Notes: generated by a model not told the origin, from the sequence alone. A DNA stretch of 64,000 nucleotides from Polynucleobacter kasalickyi (GCF_900176405.1 NZ_FWXJ01000008.1:1-64000), one strand, 5' to 3'; positions 50,094 through 60,161 are shown, counted from the first letter of the stretch. Numbers and translations are program-made.

Positions 50094-50663
50094 TTACGGA
50101 CGGCTACCAGTTGGGAAAGGCCAAGCAGCGGTTGGATTGAGGGCAGTTTCTTTCTTCGATTCAACCTTTTTTTTGGCTGCTGGCTTTGCTGCTGCTTTAA
50201 CTACTTTTTTTTTTGCGGCTGGCTTCGCTGCAGGTTTTGCTGCTGGCTTAGCTGCAGGTTTTTTTGCTACTGGCTTTGCTGCAGGTTTAGCTGCTGCTTT
50301 CTTCGCTGCAGGTTTAGCTGCTGGCTTAGCTGCAACTTTTTTAGCTGCTGGCTTTGCTGCTACTTTTTTAGCTGCTGGCTTTGCTGCTACTTTCTTTGCT
50401 GCTGGCTTCGCTGCTACTTTTTTCGCTGCTGGCTTTGCTGCTACTTTCTTTGCTGCTGGCTTCGCTGCTACTTTTTTCGCTGCTGGCTTTGCTGCAACTT
50501 TCTTTGCTGCTGGCTTCGCTGCTACTTTTTTCGCTGCTGGCTTCGCGGCTACTTTTTTCGCTGCTGGTTTAGCGGCTACTTTCTTCGCTGCTGGCTTTGC
50601 TGCTGGTTTTGCTACTGCTTTCTTAGCTGCTGGTTTAGCGGCTGCTTTCTTGGCTGTTGCCAT
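50094..50663 (-). CDS. Histone H1-like Lys/Ala/Pro-rich DNA-binding protein
   Basis: This 189-residue very basic protein is almost entirely Lys, Ala, Pro and Val. Residues ~27-116 are ten copies of the nine-residue unit KKVAAKPAA, flanked by variants such as KPAAKKAAA. The tail PTAAWPFPTGSRP is the conserved C terminus of betaproteobacterial H1-like proteins, which supports this strand over the 184-codon Phe/Ala-rich frame opposite. Such proteins bind and condense DNA without sequence specificity, and repeat number varies between strains. Confidence 0.9.
   Translation of the reverse strand: MATAKKAAAKPAAKKAVAKPAAKPAAKKVAAKPAAKKVAAKPAAKKVAAKPAAKKVAAKPAAKKVAAKPAAKKVAAKPAAKKVAAKPAAKKVAAKPAAKKVAAKPAAKKVAAKPAAKPAAKKAAAKPAAKPVAKKPAAKPAAKPAAKPAAKKKVVKAAAKPAAKKKVESKKETALNPTAAWPFPTGSRP
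50317..50586. repeat. Ten tandem 27-bp units inside the H1-like gene
   Basis: Ten in-frame 27-bp units run without interruption. Units 3-8 alternate at silent positions (a TTT-ending unit then a TTC-ending unit), giving a 54-bp higher-order repeat present three times. This pattern points to recent duplication of a two-unit block. Confidence 0.85.
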
Positions 50664-50816
50664 TTTGATGCTCCTTCACGTGAGAAGTTAATCCAACTAC
50701 AGTTTAAGAAAGGCCCAGGCATTTTGCATCAACCTTCCGGATAGAAAGTTGGCACAAACGAATGAGCCATTCATGAAACGCATTTCTCAATTGTAGAAAT
50801 GGACTCATGAATTCCG

Positions 50817-50853
50817 AAAAAAAAGTCACTCCCATAGTGGGTAGTGACTTTTT
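50817..50853 (-). terminator. Intrinsic terminator downstream of nrdB
   Basis: AAAAAGTCACT (50820-50830) pairs with AGTGACTTTTT (50843-50853), with CCC/GGG pairing inside. On the minus strand the stem is followed by eight T (50824-50817). It lies about 200 nt beyond the nrdB stop. The rest of 50664-51053 shows no gene; a 103-codon frame there looks non-coding. Confidence 0.8.
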
Positions 50854-51053
50854 AAATTGCGTCTTTAAAAAATTAGTTCTGAAATCAACTGATGCTGTGC
50901 TGAAAAAAGGAGCATTCAAAAATAGCGGGAATTGAACATTTTGTAGGGAAAAAATTCCCATTCTTTTTACAGAAGTTTTTAAACAAGAAATTGTATAAAT
51001 ACTACGTATGTTCAATCCAAAAATCTCCTAAATTATTGGAAAGCGATTAAGTT

Positions 51054-52283
51054 TTAATCCCAACTTAATGCACCCCCAGTTTGATACTCTATCACTCTAG
51101 TTTCGAAAAAATTTCTTTCTTTTTTCAAATCTATCATTTCAGACATCCATGGAAAAGGATTCTCTTCATTTGGGAACATTGCGTCAAGTCCTATTTGCAT
51201 ACAACGACGATTACAAATGTATCTTAAGTAGCCTTTGAACATCGGCGCATTGAGTCCAAGCACTCCACGAGGCATCGTATCTTCGGCATATTTGTACTCT
51301 AATTCCACTGCTGTTTCGAAGATATTTTTCAACTCCTCTTTGAACGCAGAAGTCCATAGATGTGGGTTCTCGAGCTTAATCTGGTTAATCATATCGATAC
51401 CAAAATTACAGTGCAAAGACTCATCACGTAAGATGTATTGATACTGCTCTGCGGCACCCGTCATTTTGTTCTGACGACCCATTGCAAGTATTTGCGTAAA
51501 ACCAACATAAAAGAATAATCCTTCCATGATGCAAGCAAAAACAATTAATGATCGCAATAATTTTTGATCACTTTCTGGAGTGCCAGTTTTGAAAGATGGG
51601 TCTGTTAAAACATCAATAAATGGAATTAAAAATTCATCTTTTGCGCGGATCGAAGGGACCTCATGATACGCATTAAAAATCTCACTTTGATCCAGACCAA
51701 GTGACTCAACAATGTATTGATAAGCGTGGGTATGAATCGCTTCTTCGAACGCTTGACGCAATAAATACTGGCGGCATTCTGGGGCAGTAATTTGACGATA
51801 GGTGCCAAGCACAATATTATTTGCTGCTAATGAGTCGGCCGTTACAAAAAAACCTAAATTTCTTTTAATAATACGACGCTCATCTTCTGATAAACCATTT
51901 GGATCTTTCCATAAAGCAATATCACGGTTCATATTCACTTCTTGTGGCATCCAGTGATTTGCGCAACCTGCTAAATATTTTTCCCAAGCCCATTTGTATT
52001 TAAATGGCACGAGCTGATTCACGTCGGTTGAACCGTTAATAATTCTTTTATCGTTTAAATTTACTCGACGACTAGTTGCATCTTCAATTTTTTCTTCTGT
52101 CGCAACCGCTTTTGCGATTGGCGCAATCGCAACATCTGGCGCACTGATTGGCATTCCAGGGCTCGCCTGTGGTGTTGCGAGTGTCGGGGCTACTTCTACT
52201 TTTGCTACCTGAGGTATAGGTGCAATGGTCGGCTTTAGTGGTGCTGCCGGTATTACTACGGTGTCATCTTCCCAATTCAACAT
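51054..52283 (-). CDS. nrdB: Ribonucleoside-diphosphate reductase subunit beta (class Ia)
   Basis: This 409-residue radical-generating subunit begins with a Pro/Ala-rich extension of about 70 residues (repeated [19 protein letters not shown]), not found in E. coli NrdB. The ferritin-like core has [44 protein letters not shown] with iron ligands, [14 protein letters not shown] and [12 protein letters not shown]. The usual C-terminal tail for binding NrdA (GGALSWD) is present. Lies 123 bp downstream of nrdA. Confidence 0.95.
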   Translation of the reverse strand: MLNWEDDTVVIPAAPLKPTIAPIPQVAKVEVAPTLATPQASPGMPISAPDVAIAPIAKAVATEEKIEDATSRRVNLNDKRIINGSTDVNQLVPFKYKWAWEKYLAGCANHWMPQEVNMNRDIALWKDPNGLSEDERRIIKRNLGFFVTADSLAANNIVLGTYRQITAPECRQYLLRQAFEEAIHTHAYQYIVESLGLDQSEIFNAYHEVPSIRAKDEFLIPFIDVLTDPSFKTGTPESDQKLLRSLIVFACIMEGLFFYVGFTQILAMGRQNKMTGAAEQYQYILRDESLHCNFGIDMINQIKLENPHLWTSAFKEELKNIFETAVELEYKYAEDTMPRGVLGLNAPMFKGYLRYICNRRCMQIGLDAMFPNEENPFPWMSEMIDLKKERNFFETRVIEYQTGGALSWD

Positions 52284-52406
52284 AATTCTTTCTCCAAATC
52301 AATTGCTTTACTTCAGTGTTACTTTAAATAGGAACTACTTTGATCACGCTCTTTGTTGTTGCATGTATTGAACGTGATCATTCGTTCTAACCCTCTATTG
52401 TCGTTC

Positions 52407-55400
52407 TTATTGACAAGCTTCGCATTCTTCAAAGCCGTCATCACCTGGACGCATTGTACAAACTGGCCCATCTGCCTCCACTGGACCTGCGGCAAAACCA
52501 CTAGTTCCTGCAGGGGTATTTGCTGCTGCAGCAATTGCCTCTTCCGAGCCATTCGAAACAGAGTTCAGCGTACCTTTCGAGACCGTCGATTTTTCAACCT
52601 GAGTTGCCGATGTTGTACGGAGGTAATAAGTAGTCTTCAAACCACGAATCCAAGCTAATTTATACGTATCGTCCAAAGTCTTACCTGAGGCACCAGCCAT
52701 ATAAATGTTCAGTGACTGTGCTTGATCAATCCATTTTTGACGTCTTGAAGCTGCTTCTACAATCCATTTCGGATCTACTTCAAAGGCGGTTGCATAAATT
52801 TCTCTTAAGTCATTTGGAATACGATCAATTTTTGCGAGTGAGCCATCAAAGTACTTGAGATCAGCAATCATCACTTCATCCCAAAGTCCACGCTCTTTCA
52901 AGTCACGCACTAAATACTCATTAACGACTGTAAATTCACCAGATAAATTCGACTTCACATATAAATTTTGGAAGGTCGGCTCGATACAAGCAGAAACACC
53001 AATGATGTTTGAGATTGTCGCTGTAGGTGCAATCGCGATACAGTTCGAATTACGCATACCGTGCGCAGCAATGCTTGCACGTAAGCCAGTCCAATCCATT
53101 TTGCTAGAAGAATCAACTTCTAAATAACCACCGCGCTCTTTTAATAACAGTGCGTTCGTGTCTTGTGGCAAGAGGCCACGATCCCATAATGAACCAGGAT
53201 AAGTACTATACGTGCCACGTTCTTTTGCTAAGTCATTAGAGGCTTTGTAAGCGTAATAACAGACTGCTTCCATCGAAGTATCAGCAAACTCAACGGCTTC
53301 TTGGCTAGCGTACGGAATTCTAAGCATGTGTAAACAGTCTTGGAAGCCCATGATACCCATACCAACTGGACGATGACGCATATTGGAATTTTTTGCCTTT
53401 GCTACCGCGTAGTAGTTGATATCAATCACGTTGTCGAGCATTCTCATCGCAATCGAAATCGTTTTTTCTAACTTCGCATGGTCGAGCACTAACTTCCCGT
53501 TGGCATCCGTCATCATGTGGGCTGTCAAGTTGACAGAGCCTAAATTACATACCGCAATTTCTGTCTCATTCGTGTTGAGCGTAATTTCTGTACATAAGTT
53601 GGAAGAGTGAACCACACCTACGTGCTGCTGTGGGCTACGAATATTACATGGATCTTTAAATGTAATCCAAGGATGGCCTGTTTCAAACAACATACCAATC
53701 ATTTTGCGCCACAATTGCAAAGCAGGAATCCGTTTAAATGGCTTGATTTCTCCAGCATCAGCTTTTTTCTCGTAAGCGACATACGCTTCTTCAAAAGCTA
53801 GACCAAACTTTTCGTGCAAATCAGGTGTAGTGGATGGCGTGAAGAGTGTCCAATCTTTGTTTTCCATGACGCGCTTCATAAATAAGTCCGGAATCCAGTT
53901 GGCAGTATTCATATCGTGCGTACGGCGACGATCATCACCCGTGTTTTTACGCAACTCTAAGAACTCTTCGATATCCAAGTGCCAAGTTTCTAAATAAGCA
54001 CAAACCGCACCCTTGCGCTTACCACCTTGGTTGACCGCGACCGCCGTATCGTTCACCACCTTTAAGAAAGGCACAACACCTTGTGACTTACCATTCGTGC
54101 CTTTGATATGACTGCCTAGGGCACGGACATTCGTCCAGTCATTACCAAGCCCACCCGCAAATTTAGAGAGTAAGGCATTTTCTTTCAAACCTTCATAAAT
54201 GCCATCTAAGTCATCTGGGATTGTAGTGAGGTAGCAGCTTGACAACTGTGAACGCAAACTTGCTGAGTTAAACAAGGTTGGCGTGCTGGACATAAAGTCA
54301 AACTTAGAAAGAATTTCGTAGAATTCAATCGCACGTTCAGTAGGATTTGCTTCTTCTAATGCCAAGCCCATCGAGACGCGCATGAAAAATGCCTGTGGCA
54401 TTTCAATGCGTTGACCTTCAATATGTAAAAAGTAACGATCAAAGAGAGTTTGTAAACCGAGGTAGTTGAACTGTAAATCACGTGAGGCGTTTAAAGCAGC
54501 GCCAAGTTTAGCGATATCAAAAATTTGTAGTAATTTTGGATCCAATAATTCTTCTTTTACACCGCGACGTAAGAACTTGGAAAAATACTCTGGGTAAACA
54601 GCTTGCATGCCACCCTGTGGAATCTCCACGCCCAAGATATCACGACGAATGACGTGCATCAAAATTCTGGCAGTTACTAAGCTATAGGCTGGATCTTTTT
54701 CAATTAAAGTTCTTGAAGCTAGGATGGCAGAATCAAACACCTGCTCAATCGGAACGCCTTCGTACAAATTCTTAATGGTTTCAGTCAAGATTGGTGTAGC
54801 CACAATCGTGCTGCCGAGTCCTTGGCAGGCGGCTTCTAAAATACCTTGTAAGTTCGCCATATCGAGGGGTTTAATCACCCCTTTATCGGTCACATTAATA
54901 CCAGGATGAGCAATCGCCGGGGTAGATACGGCAGATTCAATGGTTTGGGTTGCTTGACGCTCTTGATTGCGCTTGTCACGGTACAACACATAAGCACGGG
55001 CGACATTGTGCTCACCACTGCGCATGAGCGCTAATTCTACTTGGTCTTGCACATCTTCAATGTGGAAAGTACCGCCATTAGGGCGACTACGTAGCAGTCC
55101 TTTAACCACCACTTCAGTGAGATGCTCTACTTGCTCACGAACACGTGCAGAAGCAGCTCCTTGACCGCCATTGACCGCTAAAAAGGCTTTAGTTACAGCA
55201 ATCGCGATTTTTGATGGTTCAAATGCAACGACCGCACCATTGCGACGAATAATTTTATAGTCCGATAACTGGGTAGCATGGGCAACGCCAACACCACCTT
55301 CAATAAAAGCACTGCTAGCACCTTGCGGGCCTGCAAATGGACTTACCCCACCAACTTGGGTGGCAGAATCAGCTACAAAATTGGTCCCTTGAGGATTGGG

Positions 55401-55409
55401 GTATGTCAT
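52407..55409 (-). CDS. nrdA: Ribonucleoside-diphosphate reductase subunit alpha (class Ia)
   Basis: This 1000-residue catalytic subunit has an ATP-cone at about 50-150 (YKIIRRNGAVVAFEPSKIAIAVTKAF). The catalytic barrel carries STPTLFNSASLRSQLSSCYL, GNDWTNVRALGSHIKGTNG, SNLCTEITLNTNETEIAVCNLGSVNL (active-site Cys/Asn/Glu) and ISNIIGVSACIEPTFQNLY. The C-terminal redox pair is EECEACQ. It makes dNDPs with NrdB. The leader of over 400 bp contains a pair of NrdR-like boxes. Confidence 0.97.
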   Translation of the reverse strand: MTYPNPQGTNFVADSATQVGGVSPFAGPQGASSAFIEGGVGVAHATQLSDYKIIRRNGAVVAFEPSKIAIAVTKAFLAVNGGQGAASARVREQVEHLTEVVVKGLLRSRPNGGTFHIEDVQDQVELALMRSGEHNVARAYVLYRDKRNQERQATQTIESAVSTPAIAHPGINVTDKGVIKPLDMANLQGILEAACQGLGSTIVATPILTETIKNLYEGVPIEQVFDSAILASRTLIEKDPAYSLVTARILMHVIRRDILGVEIPQGGMQAVYPEYFSKFLRRGVKEELLDPKLLQIFDIAKLGAALNASRDLQFNYLGLQTLFDRYFLHIEGQRIEMPQAFFMRVSMGLALEEANPTERAIEFYEILSKFDFMSSTPTLFNSASLRSQLSSCYLTTIPDDLDGIYEGLKENALLSKFAGGLGNDWTNVRALGSHIKGTNGKSQGVVPFLKVVNDTAVAVNQGGKRKGAVCAYLETWHLDIEEFLELRKNTGDDRRRTHDMNTANWIPDLFMKRVMENKDWTLFTPSTTPDLHEKFGLAFEEAYVAYEKKADAGEIKPFKRIPALQLWRKMIGMLFETGHPWITFKDPCNIRSPQQHVGVVHSSNLCTEITLNTNETEIAVCNLGSVNLTAHMMTDANGKLVLDHAKLEKTISIAMRMLDNVIDINYYAVAKAKNSNMRHRPVGMGIMGFQDCLHMLRIPYASQEAVEFADTSMEAVCYYAYKASNDLAKERGTYSTYPGSLWDRGLLPQDTNALLLKERGGYLEVDSSSKMDWTGLRASIAAHGMRNSNCIAIAPTATISNIIGVSACIEPTFQNLYVKSNLSGEFTVVNEYLVRDLKERGLWDEVMIADLKYFDGSLAKIDRIPNDLREIYATAFEVDPKWIVEAASRRQKWIDQAQSLNIYMAGASGKTLDDTYKLAWIRGLKTTYYLRTTSATQVEKSTVSKGTLNSVSNGSEEAIAAAANTPAGTSGFAAGPVEADGPVCTMRPGDDGFEECEACQ

Positions 55410-55647
55410 AAAAACTCCTTTAATTCATTGATGGTATTAGTTCAACTCTGCTTTAGGATTTCACTGTCAGTCATTTCTTTCAGCGTTCCCTCACCTTCGT
55501 TTAACCTGTAATTATTTTTTAATACTATTTATTTCAAACTATTTTCAACGTCAAAATACTTCAACAATTTGTAATTTCAACGACAATTTCACCTAAGTTT
55601 TTATAACTCACTGATATATTTATAAAATTTTAGGAATTTAGGAAATA

Positions 55648-55694
55648 CCACTATATATTGTGGTTTGCGCTGTAATTAGTACTAAGTATAGGGG
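55648..55694. promoter_or_regulatory. Pair of NrdR boxes upstream of nrdA
   Basis: CCACTATATATTGTGG (55648-55663) matches the NrdR core CwATATATwG exactly. A weaker copy, GTACTAAGTATAGGGG (55679-55694), matches 8 of 10 core positions and lies 31 bp away, three helical turns, as known for NrdR sites. The boxes are about 240 bp upstream of the nrdA start. NrdR with dATP would repress nrdAB. The rest of 55410-55826 is AT-rich, with no gene seen. Confidence 0.78.
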
Positions 55695-55826
55695 GTTTTA
55701 GAAATATTAGATATGTTTTTTTTAAAGGTTTTCCCTAATATATGGCATATTTTTTTCTAATTTTCAGATCAAGAATTTTTGAAAAATTCCCTTAAGTTTG
55801 CGCTCACTTCAGAAAAGAATCATGGG

Positions 55827-56660
55827 TTATCTTGCGGTCAACCCAAATGGGAATTTTTGTTCAGGAATTTGGCTAATTTTTTGAAAATATTGCCAATCAA
55901 AATATTTACCTGGATCTTGCTTTCTGCCTGGGGAAATATCGCTATGCCCAACAATCGCCGAAATGGGATGTTGCACTTGAATAGCCTGAATCAGCTGTTG
56001 GAGTACTTGATACTGTTTTTGCTCAAAAGGCACCTCGCCAGTCCCCTCTAGTTCAACTCCAATCGAAAAATCATTACATCTTTCCCGTCCCATCAGAGTT
56101 GAAGCGCCGGCATGCCAAGCTCTTTGAAGGGTGGAAACAAACTGAACCACCTCGCCATCCCGTTTAATCAAAAAATGCGCTGAAACTTGTAAATCAATAA
56201 TGGTCGGATAGTAGGGGTCATCCTTTGGATTTAAGCGATTACAAAAGAAGTCTTCAATAGCATGCCCACCAAATTTACCCTCTGGCAAACTAATATGATG
56301 AATCACAATCGTATCAACCACCGTGTTTTCTGGACGCTGATCATAATTATTGGATAAAACCTGCTTACAACTCCCTAAAAAGCCCTCTTTATTCAGTAAT
56401 TTTAGATGGGCAGGTCCACAATAAAACCTTCCATCAAACTCGTGCGCATCGCTATGTGGGAGTCGTACCCGGCAAAAATCACAAGCGACCATCTTCTCAA
56501 TAATAGGTGCCGCAGGTGGCACAGGGGAAGCTGGCTGCGCTTGCGGATTCGATTTTTTCTCGACCTCTTGTCGACGTTTTTTCTCTTTGATCGCTTTCGG
56601 GCGAAAGATCAAGAAATAATATAAAGAAAGCGCTAATAGTAAAAGTTCAAAAATTTTCAT
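55827..56660 (-). CDS. ampD: PP0621-like/AmpD fusion: 1,6-anhydro-N-acetylmuramyl-L-alanine amidase
   Basis: This 277-residue protein joins two parts normally encoded by adjacent genes. Residues 1-~92 match the PP0621 family: membrane helix FELLLLALSLYYFLIF, Pro/Ala linker, and a Cys cluster VACDFCRVRLPHSDAHEFDGRF followed by YCGPAHLKLL (Cys60, Cys63, Cys81, His85). Residues ~100-277 are AmpD: TIVIHHISLPEGKFGG with zinc ligand His, HFLIKRDGEVVQFV, AWHAGAS, FSIGVELEGTG and VGHSDISPGRKQDPG. AmpD recycles anhydro-muropeptides, normally in the cytosol; the anchor would tether it to the membrane. Confidence 0.88.
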   Translation of the reverse strand: MKIFELLLLALSLYYFLIFRPKAIKEKKRRQEVEKKSNPQAQPASPVPPAAPIIEKMVACDFCRVRLPHSDAHEFDGRFYCGPAHLKLLNKEGFLGSCKQVLSNNYDQRPENTVVDTIVIHHISLPEGKFGGHAIEDFFCNRLNPKDDPYYPTIIDLQVSAHFLIKRDGEVVQFVSTLQRAWHAGASTLMGRERCNDFSIGVELEGTGEVPFEQKQYQVLQQLIQAIQVQHPISAIVGHSDISPGRKQDPGKYFDWQYFQKISQIPEQKFPFGLTAR

Positions 56661-56768
56661 TGTAATTTTTAGGTTTTTTGATCATTCCCCTCAGGAATGG
56701 AACCTGATTTTAACGAAGGTTCCATGAAAGGCTGCGTCTTTGAAAGGAAAGCTGAAAAGACAGATCAA

Positions 56769-57689
56769 TTAGGCGCGTTGCAGAATCACTTCTAAAACGA
56801 AGCGGCTACCAATATAAGATAACAATAAAATCGCAAATGAACCAAGAATCCACTTTAAAGCCTGCGAACCCCTCAAGCCATTTTTCCAATGCACAAAGAG
56901 AACGCCACCAAATAATACCCAAGATAAGATTGAAAGAACGGTCTTATGATCAAAAATGAGTGGCCGACCAAAGAGTTCTTGGCTAAAAAAGACGCCAGAA
57001 AAAACCGCGATGCTCAACAACACAAAACCAATCCCAATCATATTAAACAAAACCTTCTCCATCGTCACGAGGGGCGGTAGTTGCTCTAGAAATGCCTTTT
57101 TCTGACCTAATAACAATACATGGGAGAAGTTGAGTTTGGGCGCATTTTTCTCTTTGAATTGAGAACGGAGATTCTTTTCTTGCCAACCAATCAAAATCGC
57201 CTGGATAGCCGCAAGAAATAAGACGCCAACCGCCATGTTTGCAGTAATAAAGTGCAAAATAAAGCCGTGTGAAACTACTGCAGCAGTCGATAACACTGCG
57301 CCTTGATAAACACTGGGTAAAAAACTGGAGAACATCGCAATGGCAAGAATCATGGGCATCATGCCACGTAAATTAAAGTACCACCCTTCCATCCAATAAA
57401 TTGCTACGCCGACCCACGCCATTAAAGATAGTGCCTGAGCAAATCCAAAAACAATTCCTTCTGGAGTAACAATGTCCTGAAAACATACAAGACCATGTAA
57501 GACGAGTAAAATGAAAATAATCATTTGTAACCCGATGCTTTCTTGGTTTTTTAAACCAATCGCAGCAAGAGTTACATCATCTTGATCTTTGTCTTGTTGG
57601 TCTTGATGGGAACGAGCAATTTTTTTACTCATGGCAAGTAATGCGATGAGAATAATTGCGTAAGCGAGACTTGGAAATATTAATAACAT
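56769..57689 (-). CDS. CcsA/YpjD-like cytochrome c assembly-type membrane protein
   Basis: This 306-residue polytopic protein has about eight hydrophobic segments. A WMEGWYFNLRGMMPMIL region, SHGFILHFITANMAVGVLFLAAI (His ligands) and DHKTVLSILSWVLFGGVLFVHWKNGLRG resemble the CcsA/CcmC heme-handling family; the short form next to ffh is common in betaproteobacteria. Its precise role there is not established. Divergent from ffh with only 20 bp between start codons. Confidence 0.85.
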   Translation of the reverse strand: MLLIFPSLAYAIILIALLAMSKKIARSHQDQQDKDQDDVTLAAIGLKNQESIGLQMIIFILLVLHGLVCFQDIVTPEGIVFGFAQALSLMAWVGVAIYWMEGWYFNLRGMMPMILAIAMFSSFLPSVYQGAVLSTAAVVSHGFILHFITANMAVGVLFLAAIQAILIGWQEKNLRSQFKEKNAPKLNFSHVLLLGQKKAFLEQLPPLVTMEKVLFNMIGIGFVLLSIAVFSGVFFSQELFGRPLIFDHKTVLSILSWVLFGGVLFVHWKNGLRGSQALKWILGSFAILLLSYIGSRFVLEVILQRA

Positions 57690-57709
57690 TTGAATAGTGT
57701 AACTCTCTC

Positions 57710-59101
57710 ATGCTAGAAAATCTAACAGATCGTTTAGGACGTGTTGTTAAAACCATTAGGGGCCAGGCTCGCCTCACTGAATCCAATACCGCAGAAATGT
57801 TACGGGAAATACGTTTAGCCTTATTGGAAGCTGACGTTGCCTTACCCGTCATTAAAGACTTGCTGGCTAATATCAAAGAAAAAGCCCTAGGTGAGGATGT
57901 GATTACTAGCCTAACGCCAGGTCAAGCTTTAGTCGGAATTGTGAAAGACGAGTTAGCAAATATTATGCGGGGTGGTAACTCGGCATTCGATACTGCTGGG
58001 CAACTGAATCTAGCGACCCAACCGCCAGCTGTTATTTTGATGGCCGGCTTACAAGGTGCCGGTAAAACAACGACCGTTGCTAAATTAGCAAAATGGTTGA
58101 TTCGCACGCAAAAGAAAAAGGTCTTAACTGTTTCTGTCGACGTCTATCGCCCAGCGGCGATTGAACAATTAAAAACAGTAACAGCCCAAGCTGGTGCCGA
58201 ATGGTTTGCGAGTGATATCAGTCAAAAACCAATCGATATTGCAAATGCCGCAATTGATTGGGCAAAAAAACATTATTTTGATGTGCTACTCATCGATACT
58301 GCTGGACGCCTTGGTATTGATGAAGCCATGATGACCGAAATTGCAGGTCTACACAAAGCATTAAAGCCGATCGAAACACTATTTGTAGTCGATGCCATGC
58401 TCGGACAAGACGCTGTCAATACAGCGAAGGCTTTCCATGCAACTCTGCCATTAACAGGTGTCGTACTAACCAAACTTGATGGTGATTCAAGAGGTGGTGC
58501 AGCGCTATCCGTGCGTCACATAACTGGTGTGCCGCTCAAATTTGTTGGTGTATCTGAAAAAATTGACGGTTTAGACCCGTTTGATGCAGACCGTATGGCC
58601 GGCCGAATTCTTGGTATGGGCGATATTTTGGCGATTGTTGAAGAAGCGCAAAAGAATGTCGACCTTAAGGAAGCTGAAAAACTAGTCGCCAAAATCAAAA
58701 AAGGTGGCTTTGATTTATCCGACTTTAGAAATCAAATCACCCAAATGCGTAATATGGGTGGCTTATCAAGTTTGATGGATAAACTCCCTGCACAAATGGC
58801 TCAGGCCGCCGCAAAAACAGATATGAATGCAGCGGAAAAAAATATCAAGCGGATGCAAGGCATTATTGATAGCATGACCCCCCTCGAGCGTGCAAAACCA
58901 GAATTACTCAAAGCTAGCCGTAAACGTCGAATTGCCGCCGGTGCTGGAGTGCAAGTGCAAGAGGTCAACCGCTTACTCAATCAATTTGAACAGATGCAGA
59001 CCATGATGAAACAGTTTAGCGGTGGCAAAATGGCTCGGATGATGGGTCAAATGGCGGCAAAAGGAATGGGCAAAGGGCTTGGCAAAGGTCTCTTTAAATA
59101 A
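57710..59101 (+). CDS. ffh: Signal recognition particle protein Ffh
   Basis: This 463-residue SRP54 GTPase has an N domain at the start (LENLTDRLGRVVKTIRGQARL) and a G domain with GLQGAGKTTTVAKLA, VSVDVYRPAAIEQL, IDTAGRLGIDE, TKLDGDSRGGAALS. The Met-rich M domain ends MARMMGQMAAKGMGKG. It targets nascent membrane proteins with 4.5S RNA. Complete. Confidence 0.97.
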   Translation: MLENLTDRLGRVVKTIRGQARLTESNTAEMLREIRLALLEADVALPVIKDLLANIKEKALGEDVITSLTPGQALVGIVKDELANIMRGGNSAFDTAGQLNLATQPPAVILMAGLQGAGKTTTVAKLAKWLIRTQKKKVLTVSVDVYRPAAIEQLKTVTAQAGAEWFASDISQKPIDIANAAIDWAKKHYFDVLLIDTAGRLGIDEAMMTEIAGLHKALKPIETLFVVDAMLGQDAVNTAKAFHATLPLTGVVLTKLDGDSRGGAALSVRHITGVPLKFVGVSEKIDGLDPFDADRMAGRILGMGDILAIVEEAQKNVDLKEAEKLVAKIKKGGFDLSDFRNQITQMRNMGGLSSLMDKLPAQMAQAAAKTDMNAAEKNIKRMQGIIDSMTPLERAKPELLKASRKRRIAAGAGVQVQEVNRLLNQFEQMQTMMKQFSGGKMARMMGQMAAKGMGKGLGKGLFK

Positions 59102-59174
59102 CAGAACTTTGCTTGGTTAAACGGTTGTTGGGCTAATAAACCCTACCTCACCCAAGATTAAAATTTACCAAGCT

Positions 59175-60161
59175 TTAATGTCGGTAATTTGTTTCAATTG
59201 GAGGGATAGTTGCCATTAATAAAGCCTCAAAATTATTAATGGCATCCTCAAAAGTAGGAACATCTGTACCATATACCATCACACGAACGAAATCGTCATA
59301 CATTTGCTGGTATGTCCTTACTGATTTAGCAACGCGAATAGCATTAGTAATTTCTTTTATGGGGTTTTCCAAAAAAACTGGATATTGACTTGCAAAATCA
59401 TAAGCGTCGCTCTCCATTGTTCTTGCCATGATGGAAGTTAGCAAAGCCAAATCCGTAGATCCGCCATATAACTTAAGAATTTGACTAACGTCAAAAAGGT
59501 GACGCACCAATGCCTTATCTAATTCGAATCGTTTTGGATCGTTTAAATGCATAGCTAATCTTCGTGGAAATGAGATAAGCTTTTCAACAAGAGCTTCTTG
59601 AATATTTACACAAAGCATTTGAGTCCTATTTCCATCTTCGATTCCAAGTAATTGGTCAAATAAGAGGCCAATCTGCAGGCGAACGCTTGGCAAGGATAAT
59701 TCAGTTGCATTCAATTCAAGCTTCAATGTCGCTCTCATAGACTCAGAAACATCAAAATGGCTAAGGTAACTCGCTGTAAAAACAACATAGGCATTAGAGT
59801 CCCCTGCTTCGTACAAAATATCAGTCTCTTCAAATCCTGCCTTAATTAAAGCTTTAACAAAGTCTTTTTTAAGCTTAGAAATGGCAGTTTTTCTTTGTCC
59901 TTTACTGAGAGATAAGCCATTCTTTAATACAAGCTTAATATCAATATCCTCAGAAATTCTTTCTAAAATACGGTAAGCTTTTGATAGGCACGTTCCTCCT
60001 CAAAAAACAATATCAAATTGATCGTTGTTAATATGAGAAATTGCATGCAGTACATCTGTGACAATGAAGTCTTTCTCAAGAGCAAATTCGGATATAACTA
60101 AATCCTTTGCAACAATTAAGTCAGCTATTTGATCACGAATAGAATCATTAACTTTTTTCAT
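59175..60161 (-). pseudogene. AbiEii-type toxin gene interrupted by an in-frame TGA
   Basis: From ATG 60161 the frame reads LEKDFIVTDVLHAISHI, then FDIVF followed by TGA (60000-60002, codon 54). It continues in the same frame as GGTCLSKAYRILERISEDIDIK and on to the stop at 59175, 328 codons in all. The stop replaces the residue just before the GG of the nucleotidyltransferase motif, where Lys or Arg is usual; CGA to TGA would be one transition. Reinitiation at ATG 59816 (codon 116) would lack the GG...DxD site. The antitoxin gene upstream is intact and overlaps the start by 14 nt. Confidence 0.82.

Noticed and set aside
50317..50586. CRISPR-like array
   Set aside because: The repeats are contiguous, in frame and have no unique spacers; they encode the H1-like protein.
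50137..50691. 184-codon Phe/Ala-rich frame on the plus strand opposite the H1-like gene
   Set aside because: It is the antisense shadow of the Lys/Ala repeat; the minus-strand protein has the conserved start and PFPTGSRP tail.
50704..51015. 103-codon frame downstream of nrdB
   Set aside because: No family features, and it runs across the nrdB terminator hairpin.
60000..60002. Selenocysteine at the in-frame TGA of the AbiEii gene
   Set aside because: The position normally holds Lys or Arg, not Cys, and no SECIS-like stem was seen just downstream; a nonsense change is simpler.
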